54,617 nt of DNA from Candidatus Methanoperedens sp. (GCA_026552955.1 JAPMTS010000039.1:1-54617), one strand, 5' to 3'; counted from the stretch's first letter, positions 9,204-18,127 are shown. Numbers and translations are program-made. Notes: generated by a model not told the origin, from the letters alone.

Positions 9204-10133
9204 ATGAATAAATTGCGTATCGGATCAAGGGGGAGCAAACTTGCTCTTGCCCAGGCAAACCTGGTGAAAGACCTCCTGGCAAAAAAAGGAGTAGATACAG
9301 AAATCAATATAATCAAAACATCCGGGGATACCTTCACCGACAGGCCGCTGCATGAAGTGCAGGGATTTGGGGTTTTTGTGCGGGAGATAGATGATTCGAT
9401 GCTTGCCGGCCAGATAGATATCGCGGTACACAGCATGAAAGATGTTCCTACCGAGCGTCCGCCTGAACTTACCATAGCTGCAGTAATGAAGCGTGACTCA
9501 CCGTATGATTTCCTGCTTACGCGTGAAGATACCAAATTGAAAGACCTTCCGGAAGGCTCGACCATTGGAACTACAAGCCTGAGAAGGCGAGCCCAGCTTT
9601 CCAGATTCAGGACAGGTTTCAAAATAAAGGAGTTGAGGGGAAATATCGACACTCGTCTTCGCAAACTGAAAGAAGGGCAATATGACGGCATTTTTCTTGC
9701 CGAGGCAGGACTTGAGAGACTGAAATGGAAGATACCGGGAGAACGTCTTGATCCGGATGATTTTGTGCCGTCTGCGAACCAGGGAACAGTGGTTATTGTG
9801 ACAAAAAAGGATTCAACAGCGCATATCGCAGTACAGGAATTGAATGATATCCAAACGCGCCTTGAAACAAGGATCGAACGGATAATAATCAGGATTCTTG
9901 GCGGAGGATGTCTTGTTCCCATCGGCGCTTTTGCACAGACTGAAGGCAATGAGATACATGTGCGCACGGAAGTTCTTTCAGTTGACGGAAAACGATGCGT
10001 AAAAATAGATGAATTTATAAACCCCGCCGAATATGAAAAGGAAGCCGAGCGAATCGGTAATGAATTGAACAAAAAAGGCGGCGGCAAACTTGTGGATGAA
10101 GCAGTAAAAATGTTTGCAGCCAAAAGAGGATAG
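9204..10133 (+). CDS. hemC: Porphobilinogen deaminase (hydroxymethylbilane synthase)
   Basis: A 309-residue enzyme that polymerises four porphobilinogens to hydroxymethylbilane. It shows the N-terminal RIGSRGSKLALAQA, the catalytic Asp in HSMKDVPT (about residue 80), the arginine-rich TTSLRRRAQL and RGNIDTRLRKL stretches that bind the acidic chain, and the dipyrromethane-cofactor cysteine in LGGGCLVPIGAF (Cys236). It sits 2 nt after hemL and 2 nt before cobA. Confidence 0.97.
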   Translation: MNKLRIGSRGSKLALAQANLVKDLLAKKGVDTEINIIKTSGDTFTDRPLHEVQGFGVFVREIDDSMLAGQIDIAVHSMKDVPTERPPELTIAAVMKRDSPYDFLLTREDTKLKDLPEGSTIGTTSLRRRAQLSRFRTGFKIKELRGNIDTRLRKLKEGQYDGIFLAEAGLERLKWKIPGERLDPDDFVPSANQGTVVIVTKKDSTAHIAVQELNDIQTRLETRIERIIIRILGGGCLVPIGAFAQTEGNEIHVRTEVLSVDGKRCVKIDEFINPAEYEKEAERIGNELNKKGGGKLVDEAVKMFAAKRG

Positions 10134-10135
10134 AA

Positions 10136-10873
10136 ATGAAAGGGAAAGTTTATCTTGTAGGCTCAGGTCCCGGCGACCCGGAGCTTTTGACCATAAAAGC
10201 AAAAAGACTTATTGAGAGCGCCCAGGTCATACTTTATGACCAGCTTCCGGGTAAAGCGATACTTGATATGATGCCGGAATCAGCCGAAAAAATTGATGTT
10301 GGTAAATACGCAGGGAATCACAAGCTTTCCCAGTGGCAAATAAATGAGCTTCTTGTCAAAAGGGCAAAAGAAGGAAAGATCGTTGTACGGTTAAAAGGGG
10401 GAGATCCATACCTTTTCGGCCGCGGAGGCGAGGAAGCACAGACGCTTGCAGCAGAAGGCATCAGTGTGGAGATCGTTCCGGGGATCACATCGGCAATCGC
10501 AGTTCCGGCGTATGCGGGAATTCCAATCACGCATCGCGATTATGCATCCATGGTAACTTTCATCACCGGGCATGAAGATCCCGAAAAGGACGAAACTGCG
10601 CTTGACTGGGAACTCCTGGCGAAATTTGAAGGAACACTTGTTATCCTGATGGGTGTCAGCATGCTTGAGAGAAATGTGAAAGAATTAATGAAACACGGTA
10701 AATCCGTGGATACTCCTGTTGCTGTGATAGAAAGAGGCACGCGGCCTGACCAGCGGGTCACCATTGGAACACTTGCTGATATTGTGAGTCTTTGCAAACA
10801 ACGAAAGGTGAAAGCCCCTGCAATAACCGTAATTGGTGATGTCGTAAAATTGCATCACGAACTTGCTCTTTAA
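10136..10873 (+). CDS. cobA: Uroporphyrinogen-III C-methyltransferase (SUMT)
   Basis: A 245-residue SAM-dependent enzyme that methylates uroporphyrinogen III at C2 and C7 to precorrin-2. Family motifs are GSGPGDPELLTIKA at the N-terminus, VRLKGGDPYLFGRGGEE around residue 85-100, and VVPGITSAIAVPAYAGIPITH-like sequence near 120. Precorrin-2 feeds siroheme, and through it the archaeal Ahb heme route, as well as cobamides and F430. Its place between hemC and hemD shows the operon is aimed at these corphinoid and heme products rather than at protoporphyrin. Confidence 0.95.
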   Translation: MKGKVYLVGSGPGDPELLTIKAKRLIESAQVILYDQLPGKAILDMMPESAEKIDVGKYAGNHKLSQWQINELLVKRAKEGKIVVRLKGGDPYLFGRGGEEAQTLAAEGISVEIVPGITSAIAVPAYAGIPITHRDYASMVTFITGHEDPEKDETALDWELLAKFEGTLVILMGVSMLERNVKELMKHGKSVDTPVAVIERGTRPDQRVTIGTLADIVSLCKQRKVKAPAITVIGDVVKLHHELAL

Positions 10874-10876
10874 AAG

Positions 10877-11653
10877 ATGGAAATGAAAGTAATAGCCATT
10901 ATGAGGCCTTCCGGTTATATAGCAGAGTCTGTCAAACTTGCAACTTCGATGGGTTTTTCCACAATAGCAGCGCCTATGATCGATGTAATGGATAAGAACG
11001 ATCATGATTTCAAAGGATTTTTTGATCGTATAATGGGGGGAGACTCCGATTATGTGATTTTCACCAGTGCTAATGGGGTTGAATTCACATTATTGAAGCT
11101 GAAAGACCCGGATGAATTTATTGAACGGCTCAATGAAACCAAAGTTGTGGCTATCGGCCCCAGAACAAAAGATGCACTTTTGAAAAACGGGATTCATGTC
11201 AGTATGATGCCAGAGTCTTACAGTTCCGCAGGTCTTGTTGAAGCGATGTGCAAAATCGAAGGGGCAACTATCGAGATCGCAAGGAGTAGCCACGGAGCGC
11301 CTGAACTTGTAAGAGGGCTTCTTGAAAAGGGGGCCGTTGTATATGAGACGCAGGTTTATCAGATAATCAGTCCCAGGGATGAGAGACATGAGGCGCTCAT
11401 GAAGCGGGCGCTTTCCGGGGATGTGGATATTTTCGCATTCACAAGCACCATGATGGTCAGGAATTTCATGGCGCTTGCGAACGATATGGGAGTAAAGGAT
11501 GATATTATCCGCATCCTTAATGAAAAGATGGTGGCTGCTATCGGTAAACCTACCCGGGATACATTGATCGGGTATGGGGTGGATGTGGATATCATGCCTG
11601 AAAAATATACTTTTAAAGATATGCTGCAAGAGTGCAAGAAGAAGGATTGTTGA
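10877..11653 (+). CDS. hemD: Uroporphyrinogen-III synthase
   Basis: A 258-residue protein that cyclises hydroxymethylbilane with inversion of ring D. HemD is poorly conserved, but the expected blocks are visible: an N-terminal RPSGYIAESVKLA, the IFTSANGVEF segment near residue 60, VVAIGPRTKDAL near 90, and FAFTSTMMVRNF plus MVAAIGKPTRDTL in the second half. It is the last gene of the operon, 3 nt after cobA. Position and motifs agree. Confidence 0.92.
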   Translation: MEMKVIAIMRPSGYIAESVKLATSMGFSTIAAPMIDVMDKNDHDFKGFFDRIMGGDSDYVIFTSANGVEFTLLKLKDPDEFIERLNETKVVAIGPRTKDALLKNGIHVSMMPESYSSAGLVEAMCKIEGATIEIARSSHGAPELVRGLLEKGAVVYETQVYQIISPRDERHEALMKRALSGDVDIFAFTSTMMVRNFMALANDMGVKDDIIRILNEKMVAAIGKPTRDTLIGYGVDVDIMPEKYTFKDMLQECKKKDC

Positions 11654-11673
11654 TCCGGCAACACAAAAAAAAT

Positions 11674-11691
11674 TCCATGTTTTTGCATGGA
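11674..11691. terminator. Weak hairpin after hemD
   Basis: TCCATG and CATGGA pair over a TTTTTG loop 20 nt after the hemD stop. A run of A precedes it, and a T-run would appear only on the other strand. It may mark the operon end, but the stem is only 6 bp. Confidence 0.25.
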
Positions 11692-11721
11692 GAATGTTAA
11701 ATTCTTCATTAATCATGCAGC

Positions 11722-11729
11722 AAATATAA
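11722..11729 (+). promoter_or_regulatory. TATA-box candidate for the YgiQ-family gene
   Basis: AAATATAA lies about 30 nt before the start codon at 11759. No Shine-Dalgarno sequence is present, so the transcript may be leaderless. Confidence 0.35.
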
Positions 11730-11758
11730 GGGATAATAATCACTTTTATATTTAAATT

Positions 11759-13558
11759 ATGACAGATCAACCTCTTGTTCTCCCGATGTCACTCCCTGAA
11801 GCCAAAAAACTCGGGATAAAGGAATTTGACATAATCCTGGTAACAGGTGACGCTTATGTTGACCATCCCTCCTTCGGGACAGCATTAATAGGTCGTGTTC
11901 TCTGGGATGCAGGCTTTACGGTAGGCGTTATATCTCAACCAGATTGGAAAGACGGGGATGATCTCAGGAAACTTGGAAAACCGCGTTTATTCTTCGGGGT
12001 GACTTCCGGGAATGTGGATTCCATGGTAAATAATTATACTGCCAACCTGAAAGTACGAAATGATGATGTCTATTCACCAGGGGGGAAAGGAGGACTGCGG
12101 CCAAACCGCGCAGCAATAGTATATTCTGACAAGCTCCATTCCATTTTTCCGGGCACACCAATTGTACTTGGCGGGATCGAAGCAAGTCTAAGACGGTTTG
12201 CCCATTATGATTACTGGTCTGATTCAGTGCGCCAGTCCATCCTTGCCGATTCTCCCGCAGATATGCTGGTATTCGGGATGGGGGAAACACAAATCCTAGA
12301 GATCGCCTCAAGACTTTCAAAAGGCCAGAACATCAAAGATATCCGGGATATCGCAGGGACATCCGTGAAAATGGAGATAGGCACATGGCGTTCTATCAGT
12401 CATGAAGATTTTCTTGAGATACCGGGATTTATAGAAGTATCGAAAGATAAACAACTCTATGCAACAGCATTCAAACTTCATTACTATGAGCAGGATCCCA
12501 TACGAGGAAGAACAGTAGCACAGGCGCACCCGAAAACCATTATTATCCAGAATAAACCTGCCATGCCTCTTACCACCCGGGAAATTGACCATATTTACGG
12601 GCTTCCTTTCTCAAGGAAAGCGCATCCATCTTATAATAAACCGATACCTGCTCTTGCTCCCGTGAAATTCTCGGTTATCAGCCACAGGGGATGCTTCGGA
12701 TCATGCTCCTTTTGCGCCCTTACACATCACCAGGGAAAGATTATCCAGAGCAGGAGTATGGAATCCATTATCAGAGAAGTTATAATTTTGACGAAGATGC
12801 CTGATTTTAAGGGTATTGTGCAGGATGTTGGCGGACCTTCTGCAAATATGTATTCGATGAAATGCAGGAAATGGGAAAAAGAGGGTGTATGTACTGATAA
12901 AATGTGCATGGACTGCAAAGGTCTTGATGCAAGCCATAAAGACCAGGTCGAACTTCTCAGCCGTCTCCTCGGGATTAAAGGTGTAAAGAACGTGTTCATT
13001 GGTTCGGGGATACGTTTTGACCTTGCTCTTCGGGAATCCTCCGGTTACATTTCCGAATTATGCCAGCATCATGTGAGCGGTCACCTCAAAGTTGCACCCG
13101 AACACGTGAAAAGACAAGTAACGGATATCATGCACAAACCGGGAAAGGAAATGTTCGAGGAATTCAGGAAACGATTTGACGACGAAAATAAAAGGTCCGG
13201 GAAAAGACAATTTATTCTTCCTTATTTTATGTCCGGACATCCCGGATGCACGGTCGAAGACATGATAGAGCTTGCAGAATATATTCGTGATAATAACCTT
13301 TATACGGAGCAGGTGCAGGATTTTACGCCCACGCCCATGACAGCTTCTACATGCATGTATCATACTGGAATTGATCCTTTCACGATGAAAGAAGTGCATG
13401 TAGCAAAAGGACGGGAAAAAAGGATCCAGCGAGCGCTTTTGCAGTACAGGGAAGTGATGAATTATGGGTTTGTGGTTGAGGGGCTAAAGATGGCCGGGCG
13501 GGAGGATCTGATCGGGAGTGAAAGGAAGTGCCTGATAAAAAGGAGAACAAAAAATTAG
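11759..13558 (+). CDS. YgiQ family radical SAM protein
   Basis: A 599-residue protein. The N-terminal part has ILVTGDAYVDHPSFGTALIG, the hallmark of the YgiQ family. The radical-SAM cysteine motif CFGSCSFC follows SHRG near residue 308 and is followed by ALTHHQGK. A conserved C-terminal half includes FILPYFMSGHPGC and FTPTPMTASTCMYHTG. A second cysteine group (KCRKWEKEGVCTDKMCMDC) after residue 360 could bind another metal centre. Function is not established for the family; a SAM-radical modification is expected. The gene stands alone and is closed by a hairpin terminator. Confidence 0.92.
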   Translation: MTDQPLVLPMSLPEAKKLGIKEFDIILVTGDAYVDHPSFGTALIGRVLWDAGFTVGVISQPDWKDGDDLRKLGKPRLFFGVTSGNVDSMVNNYTANLKVRNDDVYSPGGKGGLRPNRAAIVYSDKLHSIFPGTPIVLGGIEASLRRFAHYDYWSDSVRQSILADSPADMLVFGMGETQILEIASRLSKGQNIKDIRDIAGTSVKMEIGTWRSISHEDFLEIPGFIEVSKDKQLYATAFKLHYYEQDPIRGRTVAQAHPKTIIIQNKPAMPLTTREIDHIYGLPFSRKAHPSYNKPIPALAPVKFSVISHRGCFGSCSFCALTHHQGKIIQSRSMESIIREVIILTKMPDFKGIVQDVGGPSANMYSMKCRKWEKEGVCTDKMCMDCKGLDASHKDQVELLSRLLGIKGVKNVFIGSGIRFDLALRESSGYISELCQHHVSGHLKVAPEHVKRQVTDIMHKPGKEMFEEFRKRFDDENKRSGKRQFILPYFMSGHPGCTVEDMIELAEYIRDNNLYTEQVQDFTPTPMTASTCMYHTGIDPFTMKEVHVAKGREKRIQRALLQYREVMNYGFVVEGLKMAGREDLIGSERKCLIKRRTKN

Positions 13559-13583
13559 AATCATTTTGATTCTACCGTCTTTT
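13556..13583. terminator. Hairpin terminator between convergent genes
   Basis: TAGAATCA and TGATTCTA form a perfect 8-bp stem with a TTT loop at 13556-13574, followed by TTTTT at 13579-13583. It overlaps the stop codon of the YgiQ gene and lies 19 nt before the end of pdxS, so it can serve both strands. Confidence 0.65.
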
Positions 13584-13592
13584 TGGAAAACT

Positions 13593-14489
13593 TCACCATC
13601 CTCTTGCCTGCAGAATTTCCGTATCAGGTAAACTCCTTATATCTATACCTTTCATCGCACCGCCAAGACCCTTTGATATCCGGACGAGCTCCGAAGGATT
13701 ATCATAATTATTCACAGCTTCAACAATTGCAGAGGCCATCTTTTCGGGATTTTCTGCCTTAAATATTCCTGATCCCACAAAAACACCATCTGCCCCAAGA
13801 CGCATCATGAGAGCTGCATCTGCTGGTGTGGCAATTCCACCTGCTGCAAAGTTAACAACAGGAAGCCTCTGAAGTTGTGCTGTTTCTTTTACAAGTTCAA
13901 TGGGAGCTTCGATTTTTCTTGCCACCGCTATCAATTCTTCTGCCCCTTTGCCTTTTAGCTCCCGCACCGTGCCCATTATAGAACGCATATGCCGCACTGC
14001 CTCTTTCACATCACCAGTGCCCGCTTCGCCTTTTGTCCTTATCATGGCTGCGCCTTCGTTGATCCTTCGAAGTGCCTCTCCGAGGTCGCGCGCTCCACAA
14101 ACGAAAGGTATTGTGAATTTTGTTTTATCGATATGATACATCTCATCTGCCGGCGTGAGGACTTCAGACTCATCTACCATGTCAACGCCGAGCGCTTCGA
14201 TTATCTCGGCCTCAACGAAATGCCCTATCCTTGCCTTGGCCATCACAGGTATGGTCACAGATTCGATAATTGCCGCGATGACCTCTGGATCAGCCATCCT
14301 GGCAACTCCGCCTGCTTTTCTTATATCCGCAGGAACCTGGTGCAGCGCCATAACAGCCACAGCCCCTGCTTTTTCTGCAATATTTGCTTCTTCGGGTGTT
14401 GTGACATCCATAATTACACCGCCTTTTTGCATCTTTGCAAAACCGCGTTTTAAAAGTTCAGTGCCATGTCTGAGATTTTCAAGTTGCAT
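13593..14489 (-). CDS. pdxS: Pyridoxal 5'-phosphate synthase, PdxS subunit
   Basis: A 298-residue TIM-barrel lyase of the DXP-independent PLP route that joins ribose 5-phosphate, glyceraldehyde 3-phosphate and ammonia. Diagnostic stretches are [40 protein letters not shown] with the first catalytic lysine, and [10 protein letters not shown] with the second. The PdxT glutaminase is not adjacent. The PLP product is needed by HemL in the same window, but no co-regulation is visible. On the minus strand a TATA-like AAGTATATC lies about 30 nt upstream of the ATG, consistent with a leaderless transcript. Confidence 0.97.
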   Translation of the reverse strand: MQLENLRHGTELLKRGFAKMQKGGVIMDVTTPEEANIAEKAGAVAVMALHQVPADIRKAGGVARMADPEVIAAIIESVTIPVMAKARIGHFVEAEIIEALGVDMVDESEVLTPADEMYHIDKTKFTIPFVCGARDLGEALRRINEGAAMIRTKGEAGTGDVKEAVRHMRSIMGTVRELKGKGAEELIAVARKIEAPIELVKETAQLQRLPVVNFAAGGIATPADAALMMRLGADGVFVGSGIFKAENPEKMASAIVEAVNNYDNPSELVRISKGLGGAMKGIDIRSLPDTEILQARGW

Positions 14490-14533
14490 AACGTCTTAAC
14501 TGCTTAATTATATGAGATATACTTTGCGCCATT

Positions 14534-14568
14534 GGTGAACTATCACCCTACAAGGTGGATGGCTTCCC
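14534..14568 (-). mobile_element. IS200/IS605-like terminal hairpin relic (no transposase)
   Basis: Read on the minus strand the segment is GGGAAGCC, then ATC(c)ACC-TTGTAG-GGTGAT folding as a hairpin with one bulged C, then AGTTCACC. The order GAAGCC - hairpin - TAGTTCAC is the typical right end of IS200/IS605-type elements that carry tnpB. No tnpA or tnpB coding sequence is present around it. The gap of 290 nt between pdxS and rbcL otherwise holds an inverted repeat (14685-14710) and an ATG-less open stretch of about 45 codons that I do not recognise. Confidence 0.35.
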
Positions 14569-14684
14569 ACCACATTGAACCTCTCTCGAGTATTCCTTAT
14601 TGATTGCTATGAATGTGTCATCCGTGTTCGATTCAAACCAACCATGAAAAATAAAAACGATAACAACTAACTCAAAACGAACTT

Positions 14685-14710
14685 AAACGAACTCTTCTGT
14701 GTGTTCGTTT
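14685..14710 (-). terminator. Inverted repeat downstream of rbcL
   Basis: AAACGAAC and GTTCGTTT form a perfect 8-bp stem over a 10-nt loop, about 70 nt downstream of the rbcL stop. A third copy of ACGAAC lies at 14677-14682, followed on the minus strand by T-rich sequence. A terminator for the purC-rbcL transcript is the simplest reading. Confidence 0.4.
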
Positions 14711-14779
14711 CAATTTTTGTTGTTGAATAAAAGTGAAGTTGACTAATAGTATCTAACAAATTGAGACCTTTGAAAGTCT

Positions 14780-16087
14780 CTATGATTTGGTACACTGACA
14801 GGCAGCAGGCTGTCCCCATTTCTCAAAAGCGATCCTCAATTCTTTATGCTTTTTAGCACTCTCATAAAGCTCTTCTCCATCCATTGAAGCATCAATTGCC
14901 TGCCTGACCGCATATGCGCCTGCCGTAGTTCCCATAGGATGGGCATGTATCCCTCCTCCGAACTGCATCACAATATCCTGTCCCATTATACGCATAACAT
15001 CAGGCACATGGGCAGGATGCAAGCCTCCTGATGCTACCGCAAGAACTGGTTTTAATCCACCCCATTCCTGGGCAAGCACATGGTTCTTTCTATCCTCTGC
15101 GACAGGACTGCTCTTGCAGGTAGCAAGCAGCGTCTTTACTTCATCCTCCCCGCCGTGCATCTTGCCGATGGTGGTGCCTATATGAAGCTGATCAAGACCG
15201 ACCATACGTGCAAGCTTGGCAATCACCTGCATCGAAATCCCGTGTACAGGATTTCTTGTGATAGCAGCGTGCATGCACCTGTGCCCGTGCAACACAAGTC
15301 CCATTGATTCACTCTCCTCGCGAAGTGTCTGGAGGGCGGTCCATCCAACTGGAATTATATCGATCATAACATACTCTCCGCTTTGCTCTTTCACGAACTC
15401 AGCCCGCTCTATCATCTCACTGCAGCTCGAAGCGGTGATGTTCGCCATGTACATCTTCCTCTCGCCGCTCTCGTTTTCTGCTTTATCTCTCATGTTCAAT
15501 GTCTCGATTACCCTCATCTTGAACGGATTGAACTTCTGGTTTGTAAGGTTCTCGTCATCCTTGACCAGATCCATTCCTCCGGTCCATGCTTGATAAGCTA
15601 CCATTGCATGGTCTTTTGGATTAAGCCCCACTTTAGGCTTCACTATGGTGCCACAAAGGGGTCTTTTTTTAACGCCAAGCAGCTTTCTGATCCCTTTGAT
15701 CCCGAATTTAGGTCCATTGTACCTGTTGATCACATCTCTGGGAAAACTGACATCCATGAGTTTCAGGTTATTCAGGAGCTTCATGCTGAAGATGTTGCCC
15801 GCTATGCTGCTCAGGATCTGCGGGATGCTTTCGACCTCAAAAAGAGCAGTGGGATAAGCTATCCTGGTGATGCCGCTTATCTCATCGATCTCGAAAACAT
15901 GGGGTTTGAGTGTGGATGCAAGCTTATGACCAAGCGTCAGGATATCTGACCATGTATCTATTGATGACTCACCGGCAATATTGGTGCAAGCATCCTGAAA
16001 ATCAACCCCTGATGCAGGCTCTATCATGTACTCGCACACAATATCGTTATCATTTGGTATATAATCTATATCGATATATTCAAGCAT
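14780..16087 (-). CDS. rbcL: Ribulose-1,5-bisphosphate carboxylase/oxygenase, form III (archaeal)
   Basis: A 435-residue RuBisCO large subunit. Catalytic features are in place: TIVKPKVGL (Lys150, Lys152), GGMDLVKDDE with the carbamylated Lys176 and metal ligands Asp178 and Glu179, HGHRCMHAA near 267-275, loop-6 lysine in TIGKMHGG (Lys309), SGGLHP near 353 and FGGGIHAHPMG near 376. Length and motifs fit archaeal form III, which in archaea usually works in nucleotide-phosphate salvage (AMP to ribose bisphosphate to 3-phosphoglycerate) rather than a full Calvin cycle. It lies 18 nt after purC on the same strand. The e2b2-type AMP phosphorylase and ribose-1,5-bisphosphate isomerase are not in the window. 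Confidence 0.96.
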   Translation of the reverse strand: MLEYIDIDYIPNDNDIVCEYMIEPASGVDFQDACTNIAGESSIDTWSDILTLGHKLASTLKPHVFEIDEISGITRIAYPTALFEVESIPQILSSIAGNIFSMKLLNNLKLMDVSFPRDVINRYNGPKFGIKGIRKLLGVKKRPLCGTIVKPKVGLNPKDHAMVAYQAWTGGMDLVKDDENLTNQKFNPFKMRVIETLNMRDKAENESGERKMYMANITASSCSEMIERAEFVKEQSGEYVMIDIIPVGWTALQTLREESESMGLVLHGHRCMHAAITRNPVHGISMQVIAKLARMVGLDQLHIGTTIGKMHGGEDEVKTLLATCKSSPVAEDRKNHVLAQEWGGLKPVLAVASGGLHPAHVPDVMRIMGQDIVMQFGGGIHAHPMGTTAGAYAVRQAIDASMDGEELYESAKKHKELRIAFEKWGQPAACQCTKS

Positions 16088-16105
16088 AGCTATTAAGTTC
16101 CAATA

Positions 16106-16891
16106 TCATTCTTTCAATATCCTGTTATGAATTGCAATGTATGCGGCTGACAGATCTCCTTTGTTTTTCCTGAACACGTCCTTATCCAGGCTCAGAAGTT
16201 CACCTCTGATAAACGCGTTCCTATCCCAGAACCTGCATCCATCAGGTGTACCAACTTCATCTGCGAGAAGTATCTTACCATCAGGTGCTCTCCCGAACTC
16301 TATCTTGAAGTCTGCAAGAAGGATATCTTTCCGAAGGAGATGGTTAAACATGATATCATTGATCTTATCAGTAATCTGTGATATGTGATCAAGTTCATTC
16401 TCCGTCATCCAGCCTGAATCGAGTATTTCCTTGGTGCTTATCGGTCTATCCACGGCCTCGAACTTGGTCGTGAATTCAATCATGCCGCCAGGTATTAATG
16501 CTCCTTCTCTTGCTTCAGTGCATTCCGGAAGCTTGATCTCACCTGTCTCAAACCGGCGCCATAACGAGCCTGCCACATAATTGCGCCATATGACCTCGAC
16601 AGGAAGGATCTTGAGATTGGCGACCCTCATCCTGTTAGTACTGATCTTCTCTTTAAAATGAGTGGGTATGCCTTTTTCTTCAAGTACCCTGAACCAGTAA
16701 GCTGTAAGGCTGCAACATACCTTTCCTTTATGAGGGTATTGCGCTTTCTTTGCGCCGTCAAAGGCTGTTACCCTGTCCGTGAACTCGAATATGATGTCCC
16801 CGTTATCTGCGAGGTAGATATCTTTTGCTTTGCCTTTTCCAGTTAATCTCATGGAGTCCAATTTGTTGTTTAAGTTTAAATAATTTATCAT
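16106..16891 (-). CDS. purC: Phosphoribosylaminoimidazole-succinocarboxamide (SAICAR) synthase
   Basis: A 261-residue purine-biosynthesis enzyme that joins CAIR and aspartate using ATP. Family blocks are GKGKAKDIY at the N-terminus, FTDRVTAFDGAKK, VEVIWRNYVAGSLWRRF, LADFKIEFGR and LLADEVGTPDGCRFWD. The first ATG adds 13 residues (MINYLNLNNKLDS) before the usual N-terminus; an ATG at 16852 (MRLTGKGKAKD) would give the standard length, and neither has a good ribosome binding site. It precedes rbcL by 18 nt, so the two are probably one transcript linking purine synthesis and form III RuBisCO. Confidence 0.93.
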   Translation of the reverse strand: MINYLNLNNKLDSMRLTGKGKAKDIYLADNGDIIFEFTDRVTAFDGAKKAQYPHKGKVCCSLTAYWFRVLEEKGIPTHFKEKISTNRMRVANLKILPVEVIWRNYVAGSLWRRFETGEIKLPECTEAREGALIPGGMIEFTTKFEAVDRPISTKEILDSGWMTENELDHISQITDKINDIMFNHLLRKDILLADFKIEFGRAPDGKILLADEVGTPDGCRFWDRNAFIRGELLSLDKDVFRKNKGDLSAAYIAIHNRILKE

Positions 16892-16991
16892 ATTTTGTAA
16901 TAATAGCTATTTTTGGAATTTAATCTATCAAATACTTATCAAATTTTATGAGTTATTATTATTACTTATTAAAATTTATGAAAAACAAAAA

Positions 16992-17060
16992 GTATATATA
17001 TCGTTATCATATATTGTAATAAAAGTTCATATTCAATCATTAACATACAAAAAAAGGAGG
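16992..17060 (+). promoter_or_regulatory. TATA box and strong Shine-Dalgarno of the FpoF/FrhB-like gene
   Basis: GTATATATA at 16992-17000 is preceded by an A-rich stretch and lies about 70 nt upstream of the ATG. AAGGAGG at 17054-17060 is a near-perfect Shine-Dalgarno 5 nt before the ATG at 17066. The whole 16892-17065 gap is strongly AT-rich and must also hold the purC promoter on the other strand. Confidence 0.55.
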
Positions 17061-17065
17061 TATAT

Positions 17066-18106
17066 ATGCAGGAACACTACCCATCGACTGGGTTTGGAAC
17101 ATTACAATCTGAGATACTTGATAGGGGACTCTGCACAGGCTGCAGTATATGCACGATCATGTGCCGCCTTGAAAATATCGCTTTTGATGGGCGTCCATTC
17201 ATGAAACAGGATTGTGTAAACTGTCAGCTATGTACTATTGTTTGCCCCAAAGCAAATGGTGTGTCCCCGGTACTGCAAAAAGAATGGGAATCACACAACA
17301 GATATGCTCTAATACGTTCAGCCAGGAGTACGGATGAAGGAATATTGAAAGTGTGCCAGGACGGGGGAGTGACAACAGCCCTTCTCTGGTATGCCCTTAA
17401 TAAAGGATATATCAATGGAGCGGCTGTATCAGGTGTGAAAGACCTGAACCCTGTCCCTCTGATCGCCACAACTTATGAGGAACTGCTTTCTTCTGCAGGA
17501 GTCAGGTATTCCCCATCCCCTACTCACCAGGCCCTGCTCCCTCTTGCCAGAAACAACGCCAATTACCGCAAAATCAGGCTTGGGCTTGTTGGAACCCCCT
17601 GTCAGGTGCTTGCTTTGAGGAATATGCAAATGCCTGACATGGAAGGAGTAGTTCTGGAACCATCTGACCATATTGAATTCATTATTGGGCTTTTCTGCAT
17701 GGAGCAGTTCGACGGTGAATTGATAAGCTATCTTGGAAAAAAGATGGATATTCAGAAAGCAAAGAAATTCAAAATAACAAAAGAAGGTCTTAACATCACA
17801 TTTCCAGACGGCAGTAAGACTATAGTGGGGCATGATGAGATTAATAAGTTTGTGAGATACAACTGCCGTTTCTGCACGGATTTTACAGCGATGTATGCTG
17901 ACATCTCTGTGGGAAGCGCTGGTTCAGGTAATGGATGGACAACGGTGATAATTAAAAGCGACATTGGGAAAAAGCTCTATTATGGTGCTCTGAAAGAAGG
18001 ATTCATAGTGGAGAATGAAAAAAACCCTAACACAGGGATGATCGAAAGGCTGACGAAAAGAAAAATGAAGCAGGTGGAGAATTTAAAAAAAGCTCATGAT
18101 AATTAA
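17066..18106 (+). CDS. Coenzyme F420 dehydrogenase/hydrogenase beta-subunit family (FpoF/FrhB-like) with two 4Fe-4S clusters
   Basis: A 346-residue iron-sulfur flavoprotein. Two ferredoxin motifs open it, CTGCSICTIMC at 23-33 and CVNCQLCTIVCPK at 50-62. The FrhB/FdhB domains follow, with DGGVTTALLWYAL, GTPCQVLALRNM and, near the end, the conserved CRFCTDFTAMYADISVGSAG. Length and architecture match FpoF/FqoF, the F420H2-oxidising input subunit of the Fpo/Fqo complex. Soluble homologues also serve other F420-linked redox enzymes, such as F420-dependent ferredoxin or sulfite reductases. No fpo or hdr genes lie beside it, so its electron acceptor is open. Confidence 0.85.
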   Translation: MQEHYPSTGFGTLQSEILDRGLCTGCSICTIMCRLENIAFDGRPFMKQDCVNCQLCTIVCPKANGVSPVLQKEWESHNRYALIRSARSTDEGILKVCQDGGVTTALLWYALNKGYINGAAVSGVKDLNPVPLIATTYEELLSSAGVRYSPSPTHQALLPLARNNANYRKIRLGLVGTPCQVLALRNMQMPDMEGVVLEPSDHIEFIIGLFCMEQFDGELISYLGKKMDIQKAKKFKITKEGLNITFPDGSKTIVGHDEINKFVRYNCRFCTDFTAMYADISVGSAGSGNGWTTVIIKSDIGKKLYYGALKEGFIVENEKNPNTGMIERLTKRKMKQVENLKKAHDN

Positions 18107-18127
18107 ATTCATGTGAGTGTATAAAAG

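Noticed and set aside
9125-10123. 332-codon minus-strand ORF
   Set aside because: It is the complement of hemC; composition (Ser, Arg, Phe) is that of a shadow frame and hemC is unquestionable.
14580-14680. ATG-less minus-strand open stretch ending in GGKPSTL before the IS-like hairpin
   Set aside because: Examined as a possible tnpB tail, but it carries no RuvC or zinc-finger motif and cannot be assigned.
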